From Deltaproteobacteria bacterium (GTDB taxonomy: Bacteria > Myxococcota > B64-G9), in NCBI GenBank assembly GCA_030622135.1, contig JAUXGL010000018.1:1-35876 (forward strand): 35,876 nt of DNA, given 5' to 3'. The notes beneath the pieces were generated by a model, which saw only the letters and a list, made by a program, of their open reading frames with translations, was not told the origin of the DNA and ran no database searches. Positions within the stretch are counted from its first letter, which is position 1, and each line of letters begins with the position of its first letter. This document shows, one piece after another, positions 17,104 to 24,777 of this stretch. Made by a program: the position numbers and the translations under genes.

Positions 17104-17112
17104 CGTGTCCAG

Positions 17113-18786
17113 GTGGCGAAGGTACAAACCCGCTGCATGCGGTGTGAGGCACCCATCCAGTTTCAACCCGGTGCCGGCAGCCGGCTCTGCCCGTTCTGCG
17201 GATCGGTCAACCTGGTACGCGAGCAACTCATCTCGGTTCCTGAAATCGAATTGAAAACCGACGGCGTTTTCCGGCTGCTGGGACAGGGACGACTGGAGCA
17301 GGCGCTGGAGCAAGCCGAGAAAATCCACGAGTCTATCGAACCCCACACTCGCTTGGATTTCTACCGCGCCTGCGTTTTCTTCGAGTTGGGCCGCTCCCAG
17401 GAGGCCATCTATATTCTTATTGACCTCACCGGTACGGAGGCGCCGCTGCAATTGCGTGCGGATATCCACGCCAAGTTGGCCGAGGCACTCCTGTCCACCG
17501 ACCGCCTCAACGAGGCAATGGAGTCGGTCACCCGGGCCATGGAACTGCAGGACGGTCATCCCACAGCCCGCTTCATCCAGGCCTGGATCCTGATGAGACG
17601 CGAAAACCTGGTCGAAGCCATCCGGGTCCTCGAAGACACCCTGCCCCAACTGGAGCGCCGCTGGAAAATAACCTTTCCACCTCCCCGCTGCGCCATCCTG
17701 CTTCTGCTGGCGCGCCTGTTCATCAAGAACAACCAGCACCACCGGGCACTTGCACCCCTGGAGAACATTCTCATCCAGGAAACCGCCGCCCCCCTGCACG
17801 TTGTCGCCGAGGCCGCCCGGCTGCTGGGCCAAAACCATATGTCTTCCCTGGATAGCCGAGAGGAGGGCTTGGCCCTGATCCGCCACGGCGCCATGCTGGA
17901 TCCGGAAAACCGCCTGGGGCTGCTCGATGCCCTGCGCAACGCGGTGTCCCAGGCCCAGGGCAACGCGAGCGAAGAAATGGAAAGCTTCCGGGAGCGCCGG
18001 GACGAAATACTGTCGGAAATTCAGCAAGCCTTTCTGTTGGTTGACGGCATCCCCATCGAGGATCCCGGCCAGGTGACTCCAAAGCTTGAGATCGCCACCC
18101 TGGGCCCCAACTCGGACATACGCACGGACAATCTGGAGGAAGCCGCCCGGCGCCTCAAGCTGAAAACATTCGATCGGGGCACGCTATACCCCTTGCGCAC
18201 CATCGAGGACTTCCGGCGTTGGGTGATGGCGTGGCGGATGCGGGATTATCTCCGCAATCTCAAGTGCAACGAGATCGAAGCAGAGCGGAAACTGAAACTC
18301 AAGGCCGCCCGCGAGGTCACCACCACCCGGGCGACCTACCACCGCCAGAAGAAACGCCTTACCGACAAGCAAACGAAGAAACGGCACCGACGCGCCTTGC
18401 GCTGGTCGCTAATTTCGGCGCTGCTGGCCCTGGCGCTTCTGGTGGTGTACCTGACCCTGGTCGGAGATCGCTTACTGGATCGTTTCGAAGGCACACTCAC
18501 CAAGATTGAATGTCCGGCCGCGGGCCTCCCCTGCACCCTGCACATCGCGACCGGAGATGCCGGCCGGGCCCGCTACCGGGATCGCGAGGAAGGGTCCGCG
18601 GTCACGCGCCTGCTGAGCCGATGGCTGGACCGCCGGGTGCAAGCGGACGGCACCATTCTCTATCCCCTGGGCTTTCCCCTGGGCACCATCCCCGCCGCCT
18701 ACAAAAAGTGCGCCAAAAAACAGATCCGCAAAGACCGCTTCAGCTTCACTCCAAAATGCAAAGACCAAGGCGAGGCGCGAAAATAA
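17113..18786 (+). CDS. Zinc-ribbon, TPR and transmembrane protein, unknown function
   Basis: 557 aa. GTG start with GGGAGG 9 nt upstream. Residues 8-29 form a zinc ribbon (C8-x2-C11...C26-x2-C29). Helical TPR-like repeats fill about 50-330 (LGQGRLEQALEQAEKIHES, LLARLFIKNNQHHRALAPLENI). A basic linker (KKRLTDKQTKKRHRR) leads to one membrane helix at 429-452. The last 105 residues lie on the other side of the membrane, with four cysteines (C468, C475, C533, C549 by count) that could form disulfides; this fits an N-in, C-out topology. It may sense or assemble envelope components (inference). Its final six codons lie within the 185-bp palindrome. Confidence 0.75.
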   Translation: MAKVQTRCMRCEAPIQFQPGAGSRLCPFCGSVNLVREQLISVPEIELKTDGVFRLLGQGRLEQALEQAEKIHESIEPHTRLDFYRACVFFELGRSQEAIYILIDLTGTEAPLQLRADIHAKLAEALLSTDRLNEAMESVTRAMELQDGHPTARFIQAWILMRRENLVEAIRVLEDTLPQLERRWKITFPPPRCAILLLLARLFIKNNQHHRALAPLENILIQETAAPLHVVAEAARLLGQNHMSSLDSREEGLALIRHGAMLDPENRLGLLDALRNAVSQAQGNASEEMESFRERRDEILSEIQQAFLLVDGIPIEDPGQVTPKLEIATLGPNSDIRTDNLEEAARRLKLKTFDRGTLYPLRTIEDFRRWVMAWRMRDYLRNLKCNEIEAERKLKLKAAREVTTTRATYHRQKKRLTDKQTKKRHRRALRWSLISALLALALLVVYLTLVGDRLLDRFEGTLTKIECPAAGLPCTLHIATGDAGRARYRDREEGSAVTRLLSRWLDRRVQADGTILYPLGFPLGTIPAAYKKCAKKQIRKDRFSFTPKCKDQGEARK

Positions 18787-18952
18787 CTTCCCATTTTCGC
18801 ATCCCATCTTCCGGCAATCTTCGACCGATCCTTCGGCCACAAAATCCTCGGATTAGCACTGCCGCTAGTCCTGCGGTTTTGCGACCTCGTCTCGGCCGAA
18901 TCTCACCAAAATCTGGGCGCGAAAAACGGGAACTTATTTTTGCGCCTCGCCT
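18768..18952. repeat. 185-bp imperfect palindromic element
   Basis: Ends AGGCGAGGCGC (18768-18778) and its exact complement (18942-18952). Next to them, about 22 further bases pair with few mismatches (AAAATAACTTCCC against GGGAACTTATTTTT), and similarity continues to the centre near 18860 (AAAATCCTCGGATTAGC against GCTAGTCCTGCGGTTTT). A transcript of either strand would fold into one long hairpin. It lies between convergent genes and supplies the last codons of the upstream gene and the stop codon of lpxC. It could be a MITE-like insertion or an outsized bidirectional terminator. Confidence 0.7.
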
Positions 18953-19907
18953 AAGCTCTTTGGAGACCCGGCAGACGGAACGGCGCCAGGTCAAAGGGGA
19001 GATCCTTCTCTCTTTCGTTCGGCCGCACCTGCACCTTTTCGCAACAGTCCGGGTCCCGGACCAGCCTGCGCACCACGGCGTGGTGGAGGCGATGGCCGGA
19101 CTTGAAGGCCACCACCCGGGCCGCCAGTGCGCCACCCAGCAGGGCCAGGTCGCCCAGGATGTCGAGAACCTTGTGGCGAACAAACTCGTCGGGGAACCGC
19201 AACCCACCGGGATTCAGGATGGAGAAGGAATCGATCACCACGGCATTGTCCAGGGAACCCCCGCGCACCAGGCCGGCCCGCTGCATTTCTCCCACGTCCT
19301 TGAGAAAACCGAATGTTCTCGCCGGAGCGATCTCCCGCTGAAAATCGTCGGGATCGTGCTCATACTTCTTCTGTTGATCGGTAACCAAGGGATGATTGAA
19401 ATCCACGGTGCACTCGATGGATAGCCGCCGGGCCGGTAGGATTCTAAACGTCCGATCTCCTTCCGAGAACGTCACCGGCTTCACCACACGCAACCACGAG
19501 CGGCACGCATCCAGCGATCTGACTCCGGCGGCCTGGAACAAGCGAACGAACGGCAGTGCGCTTCCGTCCAATATCGGCACTTCCTCGCCGCTCAGAACCA
19601 CCCGGGCGTTGTCCACGCCCAGTCCATACAACGCCGCGAGCACATGCTCCACGGTGGACACCCGGGCGCCGTTGTTCTGCAATGCCGTGCACAGCGCCGA
19701 GCGTACAACCGCTCCCGGGAGAGCCGCCACCCGGGGCTTTCCCGGAAGGTCCGCGCGTTCGAACACGATGCCCGAGTCGGCCGGGGCCGGCTCGATGGAC
19801 ATTTCCACCCTTCTTCCGGTATGGAGGCCGATCCCCAAAACGGCGACGGATTCCTTCAGAGTGGATTGCCGCAAACCGCTTTGGTGTGTTTCTAGATTGC
19901 TTTCCAT
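18951..19907 (-). CDS. lpxC: UDP-3-O-acyl-N-acetylglucosamine deacetylase
   Basis: Committed zinc-dependent step of lipid A synthesis in the cytoplasm. 318 aa. Family motifs: STVEHVLAAL with general base E87 and zinc ligand H88, RHKVLDILGD with H245 and D249, and KSGHRLHH with H272; the spacing matches E. coli H79/H238/D242/H265. Length is within the normal 300-320 range. Single gene with its own promoter. Its presence shows the organism makes lipid A. The C-terminal residues LQRA and the stop codon touch the palindromic element. Confidence 0.96.
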   Translation of the reverse strand: MESNLETHQSGLRQSTLKESVAVLGIGLHTGRRVEMSIEPAPADSGIVFERADLPGKPRVAALPGAVVRSALCTALQNNGARVSTVEHVLAALYGLGVDNARVVLSGEEVPILDGSALPFVRLFQAAGVRSLDACRSWLRVVKPVTFSEGDRTFRILPARRLSIECTVDFNHPLVTDQQKKYEHDPDDFQREIAPARTFGFLKDVGEMQRAGLVRGGSLDNAVVIDSFSILNPGGLRFPDEFVRHKVLDILGDLALLGGALAARVVAFKSGHRLHHAVVRRLVRDPDCCEKVQVRPNEREKDLPFDLAPFRLPGLQRA

Positions 19908-19926
19908 GGCTTACCGCTTCCGATCT

Positions 19927-19942
19927 CGCAACATCCGTGCCA
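19927..19942 (-). promoter_or_regulatory. Sigma-54-like site upstream of lpxC
   Basis: Minus strand TGGCACGG-ATG-TTGCG, one base off the RpoN consensus, with the correct 10-bp GG-GC distance. A start from it would fall about 10 nt before the lpxC ATG. With one mismatch allowed, a chance match in a window this size is quite possible. Confidence 0.25.
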
Positions 19943-19951
19943 ACTTGGCGG

Positions 19952-19981
19952 AATATTGCGCGAACTCAGTTCCTTTGTCAA
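19952..19981 (-). promoter_or_regulatory. Sigma-70 promoter for lpxC
   Basis: Minus strand: perfect TTGACA (19976-19981), 18-bp spacer, AATATT (19952-19957). Start near 19945 gives a leader of about 38 nt to the ATG at 19907. Confidence 0.55.
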
Positions 19982-20033
19982 GTCGATGACTTATTAATCG
20001 CCACCAAAAAAACCTATTTCAAGTTTTCTGAAA

Positions 20034-20066
20034 AATCACGACAGGTTTGTCAGGGTGCGTACACCC
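20034..20066 (-). terminator. Possible 3'-end structure of the ruv operon
   Basis: Downstream of ruvB on the minus strand, GGGTGTACGCACCC (20053-20066) can fold, followed by GACA-AACC-TGTC and then a T-rich run (GATTTTTC). Stems are short, so this is a weak terminator call. The rest of 19982-20139 shows nothing else. Confidence 0.3.
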
Positions 20067-20139
20067 TTAAAATCATGTATCCAGGCTCATGGCGAATGAT
20101 CATAAAGGTGCCGGCGTAGTCCTCTGAGCCTCGGTACCC

Positions 20140-21177
20140 CTAAAACAGGCCCGGCTGGCCCTTGGGTGGGTCGATGCCCAGGTGTTTGAAGGCCCGGGAG
20201 GTGGCCGTCCGCCCACGGGCCGTCCGGTTGATCAATCCCTCCTGGAGCAGGTAGGGCTCGTAGACTTCCTCGATGGTGTCCTTTTCCTCGGAAACCGACG
20301 CGGCGATGGCCTCCACCCCCACCGGCCCCCCGCCGAACCGCTCTATGATCGCCTTGAGAATCAGATGATCCATCCGGTCCAGCCCCAGGTCGTCCACCTC
20401 CAGACGCGTCAAGGCCTCCCGGGCCACCTCGGCGGTGACCCTACCGTCCCCGAGCACCTGGGCAAAGTCGCGCACGCGGCGCAACAATCGGTTGGCTACC
20501 CGGGGAGTCCCGCGGGACCGGCGGGCTATCTCCACCGCCCCTTCCCGGTCCAGCTGCACGTGGAGAATGTGGGCCGAGCGCTCGAGAATCTGACCCAGTT
20601 CCTCGGGCGGATAAAACTCGAGGCGGCAAACCACCCCGAAGCGGTCACGCATGGGCGAGGAAAGCAGGGCGGTCCGGGTAGTGGCACCCACCAGGGTGAA
20701 CGGAGCCAGCTTGAGCTTGAGGTTGCGGGCCGAGGGGCCTTCTCCCACGATGTAGTCGAAGCGGAAATCCTCCATGGCCGGGTAGAGGTTCTCCTCCACC
20801 ACGCGCGGGAGACGGTGGACCTCGTCGATGAACAGCACGTCCCGCGGCTTCAGGTTGGTCAAAATCCCCGCCAGATCCCCCTTGCGCTCGATGGCCGGAC
20901 CCGAGGTGCTCACCAGGTTCACGCCCAGCTCGTTGGTGATCACGTACGCCAGCGTCGTCTTGCCCAGACCCGGCGGGCCGCAGAACAGCACGTGATCCAA
21001 AGCCTCCTCGCGTTGCTTGGCGGCTTCCACGAACACCTTCAAGTTGTCGGTGATCTTGGCCTGGCCCACGTACTCGGAGAAAACCCGCGGGCGCAGGGCG
21101 CGCTCCACCGGGATGTCGTCCGGAGTTGCCCTTGCGGATATGGCCCGCTCGCTTTTCTTGTCTGAATCTAGTGCCAC
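20140..21177 (-). CDS. ruvB: Holliday junction branch migration ATPase RuvB
   Basis: Hexameric AAA+ motor that drives branch migration with RuvA. 345 aa, typical length. Walker A GPPGLGKT (67-74), Walker B VLFIDE (D118/E119), sensor region VGATTR, arginine-finger region SPMRDRFG, and a C-terminal winged helix ([21 protein letters not shown]). GTG start at 21177, 4 nt after the ruvA stop, with GGGGA upstream. Last gene of yebC-ruvC-ruvA-ruvB. Confidence 0.98.
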   Translation of the reverse strand: MALDSDKKSERAISARATPDDIPVERALRPRVFSEYVGQAKITDNLKVFVEAAKQREEALDHVLFCGPPGLGKTTLAYVITNELGVNLVSTSGPAIERKGDLAGILTNLKPRDVLFIDEVHRLPRVVEENLYPAMEDFRFDYIVGEGPSARNLKLKLAPFTLVGATTRTALLSSPMRDRFGVVCRLEFYPPEELGQILERSAHILHVQLDREGAVEIARRSRGTPRVANRLLRRVRDFAQVLGDGRVTAEVAREALTRLEVDDLGLDRMDHLILKAIIERFGGGPVGVEAIAASVSEEKDTIEEVYEPYLLQEGLINRTARGRTATSRAFKHLGIDPPKGQPGLF

Positions 21178-21181
21178 CGCG

Positions 21182-21775
21182 TTATCCCCGGACCAGTTTC
21201 AACGCTTCCGGCAGCAGGACGTCCAGGTCGACCCCCTGCGCCACCTTTTCCCTGAGAGCCACTACGGCTTTTTCCACATCGGGCCCCCTGAAGCCCAGGT
21301 TGGTCAGTGCCGAACGCAGATCCTCCAGGTTGGCGCTGGCGCCCGCCTGCTCGCCCTTTTGCGGCTGAGCCAGGGGCACGAGCTTCTCCTTTAGATCCAG
21401 CACCATCCGCCCGGCCTTCTTTTTACCCACGCCCGGAATGAGGCACAGCCGGGCCAGATCTCCGGAGCAGACCGCCCGGGCGAACTCCCGGGCATCGAGG
21501 CCGGAGAGCACCATGACGGCGGCCCGGGGACCGATCCCGCTCATGCCGATGAGCGCCTCGAAGACCTCGCGCTCGTCTCCGTCTTGAAAACCGAAAAGCT
21601 GGATGGCGTCTTCCCGCACCTGGGTATGGATCTCCAACTCCACGCACGATCCCTCGGGCGGCAGTCTTGAAAGAACCTTACTGGTAACGAACACCATATA
21701 CCCGACCCCGCCCACATCTACTACCACGGCGTCGGACATTTTCCGAAGCAGTCGGCCTTCCAGCCAGGCGATCAT
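21182..21775 (-). CDS. ruvA: Holliday junction DNA-binding protein RuvA
   Basis: Tetrameric junction-binding partner of RuvB. 197 aa from the ATG at 21775 ([10 protein letters not shown], the usual family start). That ATG overlaps the ruvC stop as ATGA, giving translational coupling; an ATG 12 codons upstream gives non-family residues. N-terminal OB fold ([12 protein letters not shown]), two helix-hairpin-helix motifs ([12 protein letters not shown] and [15 protein letters not shown]), flexible linker ([11 protein letters not shown]) and a C-terminal RuvB-binding domain ([12 protein letters not shown]). Confidence 0.97.
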   Translation of the reverse strand: MIAWLEGRLLRKMSDAVVVDVGGVGYMVFVTSKVLSRLPPEGSCVELEIHTQVREDAIQLFGFQDGDEREVFEALIGMSGIGPRAAVMVLSGLDAREFARAVCSGDLARLCLIPGVGKKKAGRMVLDLKEKLVPLAQPQKGEQAGASANLEDLRSALTNLGFRGPDVEKAVVALREKVAQGVDLDVLLPEALKLVRG

Positions 21776-22260
21776 GCCGAACCATCCCGGGCCGCCGGAG
21801 CGTCGCACCAACGCAGGTGACAGAGCGCCACCGCCAATGCATCCGATGCATCCAACTGCGCGGGCAACTCGCCCAGCATGGCCTCGAGAATGCTGCGCAC
21901 CTGTCGCTTGTCCGCTTTGCCATGGCCGGTGACCGTCTGCTTCACCTTACGGGTGGAATACTCGTGCACATAAACCCCCGCCCGGCCGGCCGCCAGCAGA
22001 GCCACCCCGCGGGCATGTCCCAGGACCAGAGCGCTCTTGGGGTTGCGCGCATGAAAGACTTCCTCGACGGCCACCGTGTCGGGCCGGTGGGCTAAGATGA
22101 CCTCCTCCAGTCCGGCGAAGATCTTGCTTAGCCGCATACTCAATGCTCCCCGGGAAGTTCGAATGACACCGCAAGCGACGATGCGCGGGTCGTCCCCGCC
22201 GTCTTCCAGCACGCCGTATCCGGTACACATGGAGCCCGGATCTATCCCCAGAACGCGCAC
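21772..22260 (-). CDS. ruvC: Crossover junction endodeoxyribonuclease RuvC
   Basis: Resolves Holliday junctions after RuvAB migration. 162 aa. RNase H-like fold with all four acidic residues: D7 (GIDPGS), E66 (VEEVF), D137 and D140 (DASDAL), matching E. coli D7/E66/D138/D141. GTG start at 22260 with AGGA upstream, 15 nt after yebC. The stop overlaps the ruvA start. Confidence 0.97.
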   Translation of the reverse strand: MRVLGIDPGSMCTGYGVLEDGGDDPRIVACGVIRTSRGALSMRLSKIFAGLEEVILAHRPDTVAVEEVFHARNPKSALVLGHARGVALLAAGRAGVYVHEYSTRKVKQTVTGHGKADKRQVRSILEAMLGELPAQLDASDALAVALCHLRWCDAPAARDGSA

Positions 22261-22275
22261 CGTAATTCCTCACGT

Positions 22276-23019
22276 TCAATCGGTCGGGATGGAATCCGGA
22301 TCGATATCGAAGTTGGCATAGACATTCTGTACGTCGTCGTGATCTTCCAAGGCCTCGGCCAATCTGAGCACCTGGGAGGCATCCTTGCCCTCAACCCGGA
22401 CGGTGTTCTGAGGAGTCTTGTCCAGCTTGGCGGACACCATGGAAATCCCCGCCTGATCGAGGGCATCCCTGACACCCAGAAAGTTGCCCGGATCGGTGAC
22501 CACCTGAAAGCAGTCATCTTCGTCCTCGATGTCCTCGGCCCCGGCCTCCAGAGCCACCTCCATGAGCTTGTCTTCCGAGACGGCGTCCTTTCTGATTACG
22601 ATCAGCCCCTTGCTGTCGAACATCCACCCCACGCAATTCTGCTCGCCCATGCTGCCGTTGCCCTTGGAGAAGATCTTGCGTATCTCGCCGGTGGTGCGGT
22701 TCTTGTTGTCGGTGATGGCGTCCAGCAAGACGGCCACCCCGCCGGGCCCGTACCCCTCGTAGGTAACCTCCTCGTAGCGTATGCCCTCCAGCTCGCCGGT
22801 ACCCTTCTTGATGGCCCGCTCGGTGTTGGAAGCCGGCATGTTGCTGGATTTGGCCTCGGCGATGGCAGAGCGCAATCTCGGATTATGCTCCGGACTCCCG
22901 CCACCCATCCGCGCGGCCACGGTGATCTCCTTGATCAGCCGGGTGAATATCTTCCCCCGCTTGGCATCCGCGGCGCCCTTCTTGTGCTTAATTGTGCTCC
23001 ACTTGGAATGCCCAGACAT
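22276..23019 (-). CDS. yebC: YebC/PmpR family protein (TACO1-like)
   Basis: 247 aa, normal family length. Starts with the signature [20 protein letters not shown] and carries [10 protein letters not shown] in the middle domain. The family was described as transcriptional regulators; members have also been linked to translation, for example relief of ribosome stalling at proline motifs. It often heads the ruvCAB cluster, as here. GGGAGG SD seven or so bases upstream. Divergent from the MshEN gene, with a 121-bp gap holding that gene's promoter. Confidence 0.96.
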   Translation of the reverse strand: MSGHSKWSTIKHKKGAADAKRGKIFTRLIKEITVAARMGGGSPEHNPRLRSAIAEAKSSNMPASNTERAIKKGTGELEGIRYEEVTYEGYGPGGVAVLLDAITDNKNRTTGEIRKIFSKGNGSMGEQNCVGWMFDSKGLIVIRKDAVSEDKLMEVALEAGAEDIEDEDDCFQVVTDPGNFLGVRDALDQAGISMVSAKLDKTPQNTVRVEGKDASQVLRLAEALEDHDDVQNVYANFDIDPDSIPTD

Positions 23020-23104
23020 GCTACCTCCCGAAAAATAGAGCTAAATAAGTTTCCCATGGGGTACCACGAACCCCGCATGAATTCAAGCGGTGATCGCCCT
23101 GAGA

Positions 23105-23134
23105 TTGACAAGGTCGACGCGACGGCGATAGCCT
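23105..23134 (+). promoter_or_regulatory. Promoter placing transcription start at the MshEN ATG
   Basis: TTGACA (23105-23110), 18-bp spacer, TAGCCT (23129-23134). With the last -10 base at -7, +1 falls exactly on the A of the ATG at 23141, which has no SD. This is a candidate leaderless transcript. The -10 is weak (3 of 6). Confidence 0.45.
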
Positions 23135-23140
23135 TTCTGC

Positions 23141-24460
23141 ATGCCGGCGATAGGAGAGCTACTGGTTGAAGACGGGATCTGCTCGTTGCAACAGATCGAG
23201 GACGCGGTGCGGAACCAGGTCATCATGGGGGGGCGGATCGGGACAAACCTGGTGGAGCTGGGAGTGTTGGACGAGGAGACCCTGGCCCGGTATCTCTCGC
23301 GGGTACACGAGCTTCCCGCCATGTCCGGAGAAAACATCCAGCCCGAAGAACAGGCCCTGGCGCGGATCCCCCCGGAAGTGGTGGACCGGCTCAACATCAT
23401 TCCCTTCATCCTGGAGCCCAAGCGCATCCAGGTGCTGTGCATCGATCCACAAGACGTCATGGCCCTCGACGAGGTGGCCTTCATCACCGGTCTTACGCCG
23501 GACCCCGTCGTGGTGCCGGAGATCCGTTTCTGGCAATTGCTGAGGGACTTCTACGGCATAGAGCGCGAGATGCGTTTCGTGGCCCTGGATACGCGGGACT
23601 ACCTGGAGGGGTCCTACGGCTCCAGAGAAACCCCGGCGCCGCCGTCGGTCAGCGAAGACCTTATCGGCGAAGACAGCTTCATCAAGCTCTACCAGCGCCG
23701 GGACGGCTTTCCCTCGGTATCCCAACACGGCCGGTCTTCGACTCCACCACAGGAAATGCCGCTGTTGACCGACGCGGATCTGGAGAAAATCGAGGAAGAA
23801 CCGGGACCTCCCGGGCAGATCGAGCGCCGGGTGTGGCAGCCCATGCTGACAGAGAGCAGCCGCCGCAAGGAAGACCGGGCCCGGGCCGAAAAAGCCGCCG
23901 CGGCGTCGAAGCCCCCGACCCCGGAGGAGAACGACAGCCCGTTGAACCTGGCCGAGGCGACCCGGATACTTTCGGAAGTATCCGAACGGAACGCCATTGC
24001 CCGGGCGGTGCTGCGCTTCGCCCGTTCCTCTTTCAAGCGCTGCATGCTGTTTTCCATCCACCGCGGAATGGCCCTGGGATGGGACGCCATCGGAGAGGGT
24101 ATAGATCGCCGGGACTTTGTCAAAATCACGATCCCGCTCGAGTCTCCCTCCGTCTTCCAACTGGTGGTCGACACCCGAGCCCACTACCTGGGTGGTATTC
24201 AGAAGACCAAGATCAACATCGAGTTCTTGCGGGCGACCGGTAAAAAGATTCCGCTCAGCGCATTCCTGCTCCCGGTTCTCGTGCACGGCCGGGTGGTCAA
24301 CATCCTGTACGGCGACAACGGCCACAAGGCCCACTGCCACAGCGACATCGGCAATCTGCTCATCCTGGCCCAGCGCATCACCCAATGCTACGAATCCCTG
24401 TTCGAGCAGAAACGGGCTCGGTACCGTGAAAAAATCAAGAAGAACCCGCGGAAGGAGTAA
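23141..24460 (+). CDS. MshEN (T2SS protein E N-terminal) domain protein with GAF-like C-terminus
   Basis: 439 aa, cytoplasmic. Residues 1-150 are an MshEN/GspE-N domain (MPAIGELLVEDGICS..., GGRIGTNLVELGVLDEE, LPAMSGENIQPEEQALARIPPE); in MshE this domain binds cyclic-di-GMP. No ATPase domain follows, unlike true GspE/PilB. A charged, disordered linker covers about 165-270, and a mixed alpha/beta domain (ATRILSEVSERNAIARAVLRF ... LPVLVHGRVVNILYGDNG) resembles GAF domains. It is followed after 3 nt by a PilZ gene, so both probably act in cyclic-di-GMP signalling for motility or surface behaviour (inference). No SD. Confidence 0.82.
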   Translation: MPAIGELLVEDGICSLQQIEDAVRNQVIMGGRIGTNLVELGVLDEETLARYLSRVHELPAMSGENIQPEEQALARIPPEVVDRLNIIPFILEPKRIQVLCIDPQDVMALDEVAFITGLTPDPVVVPEIRFWQLLRDFYGIEREMRFVALDTRDYLEGSYGSRETPAPPSVSEDLIGEDSFIKLYQRRDGFPSVSQHGRSSTPPQEMPLLTDADLEKIEEEPGPPGQIERRVWQPMLTESSRRKEDRARAEKAAAASKPPTPEENDSPLNLAEATRILSEVSERNAIARAVLRFARSSFKRCMLFSIHRGMALGWDAIGEGIDRRDFVKITIPLESPSVFQLVVDTRAHYLGGIQKTKINIEFLRATGKKIPLSAFLLPVLVHGRVVNILYGDNGHKAHCHSDIGNLLILAQRITQCYESLFEQKRARYREKIKKNPRKE

Positions 24461-24463
24461 GCC

Positions 24464-24763
24464 ATGGTGGAGAGAAGAGAATTCAAGCGCCTGCCCGCCG
24501 AAGTCCAGATCAACATCCGCAGCGTCGACCGGGGAGAGCTGAAGCAAAGCACCGGCAAGAACATCTCGGGCGGGGGCATCCTGCTTTCCGCCAACACCCG
24601 TTACGAAACCGGTCAACTGCTGGACATCGAGGTTATCACCGCCACCCACCGGACTTTCACCCGGATCTTCAGACCCATGCTGGCACGGGTTCGGGTGGTG
24701 CGGGTGGAGGGACAAAATCCCCCCTTCGACATCGCCGCGGAGTTTTTAGAAGTGGAGAGATAG
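24464..24763 (+). CDS. PilZ domain protein
   Basis: Single-domain cyclic-di-GMP receptor, 99 aa. Both ligand motifs are present: the arginine motif RREFKR (residues 4-9, RxxxR) and N-x-S-x2-G in KNISGGGILL. Starts 3 nt after the MshEN gene stop with GGAAGGAG upstream, so the two are co-translated. The partner is probably the MshEN protein or a motor/regulator elsewhere. Small PilZ proteins of this kind are frequent in deltaproteobacteria. Confidence 0.93.
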   Translation: MVERREFKRLPAEVQINIRSVDRGELKQSTGKNISGGGILLSANTRYETGQLLDIEVITATHRTFTRIFRPMLARVRVVRVEGQNPPFDIAAEFLEVER

Positions 24764-24777
24764 CGGCATTCTTCTGC

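Noticed and set aside
20182-21165. 327-codon plus-strand open frame
   Set aside because: Exact antisense shadow of ruvB.
23159-24715. 518-codon minus-strand open frame
   Set aside because: Antisense to the MshEN and PilZ genes, which have recognisable domains; its translation shows none.
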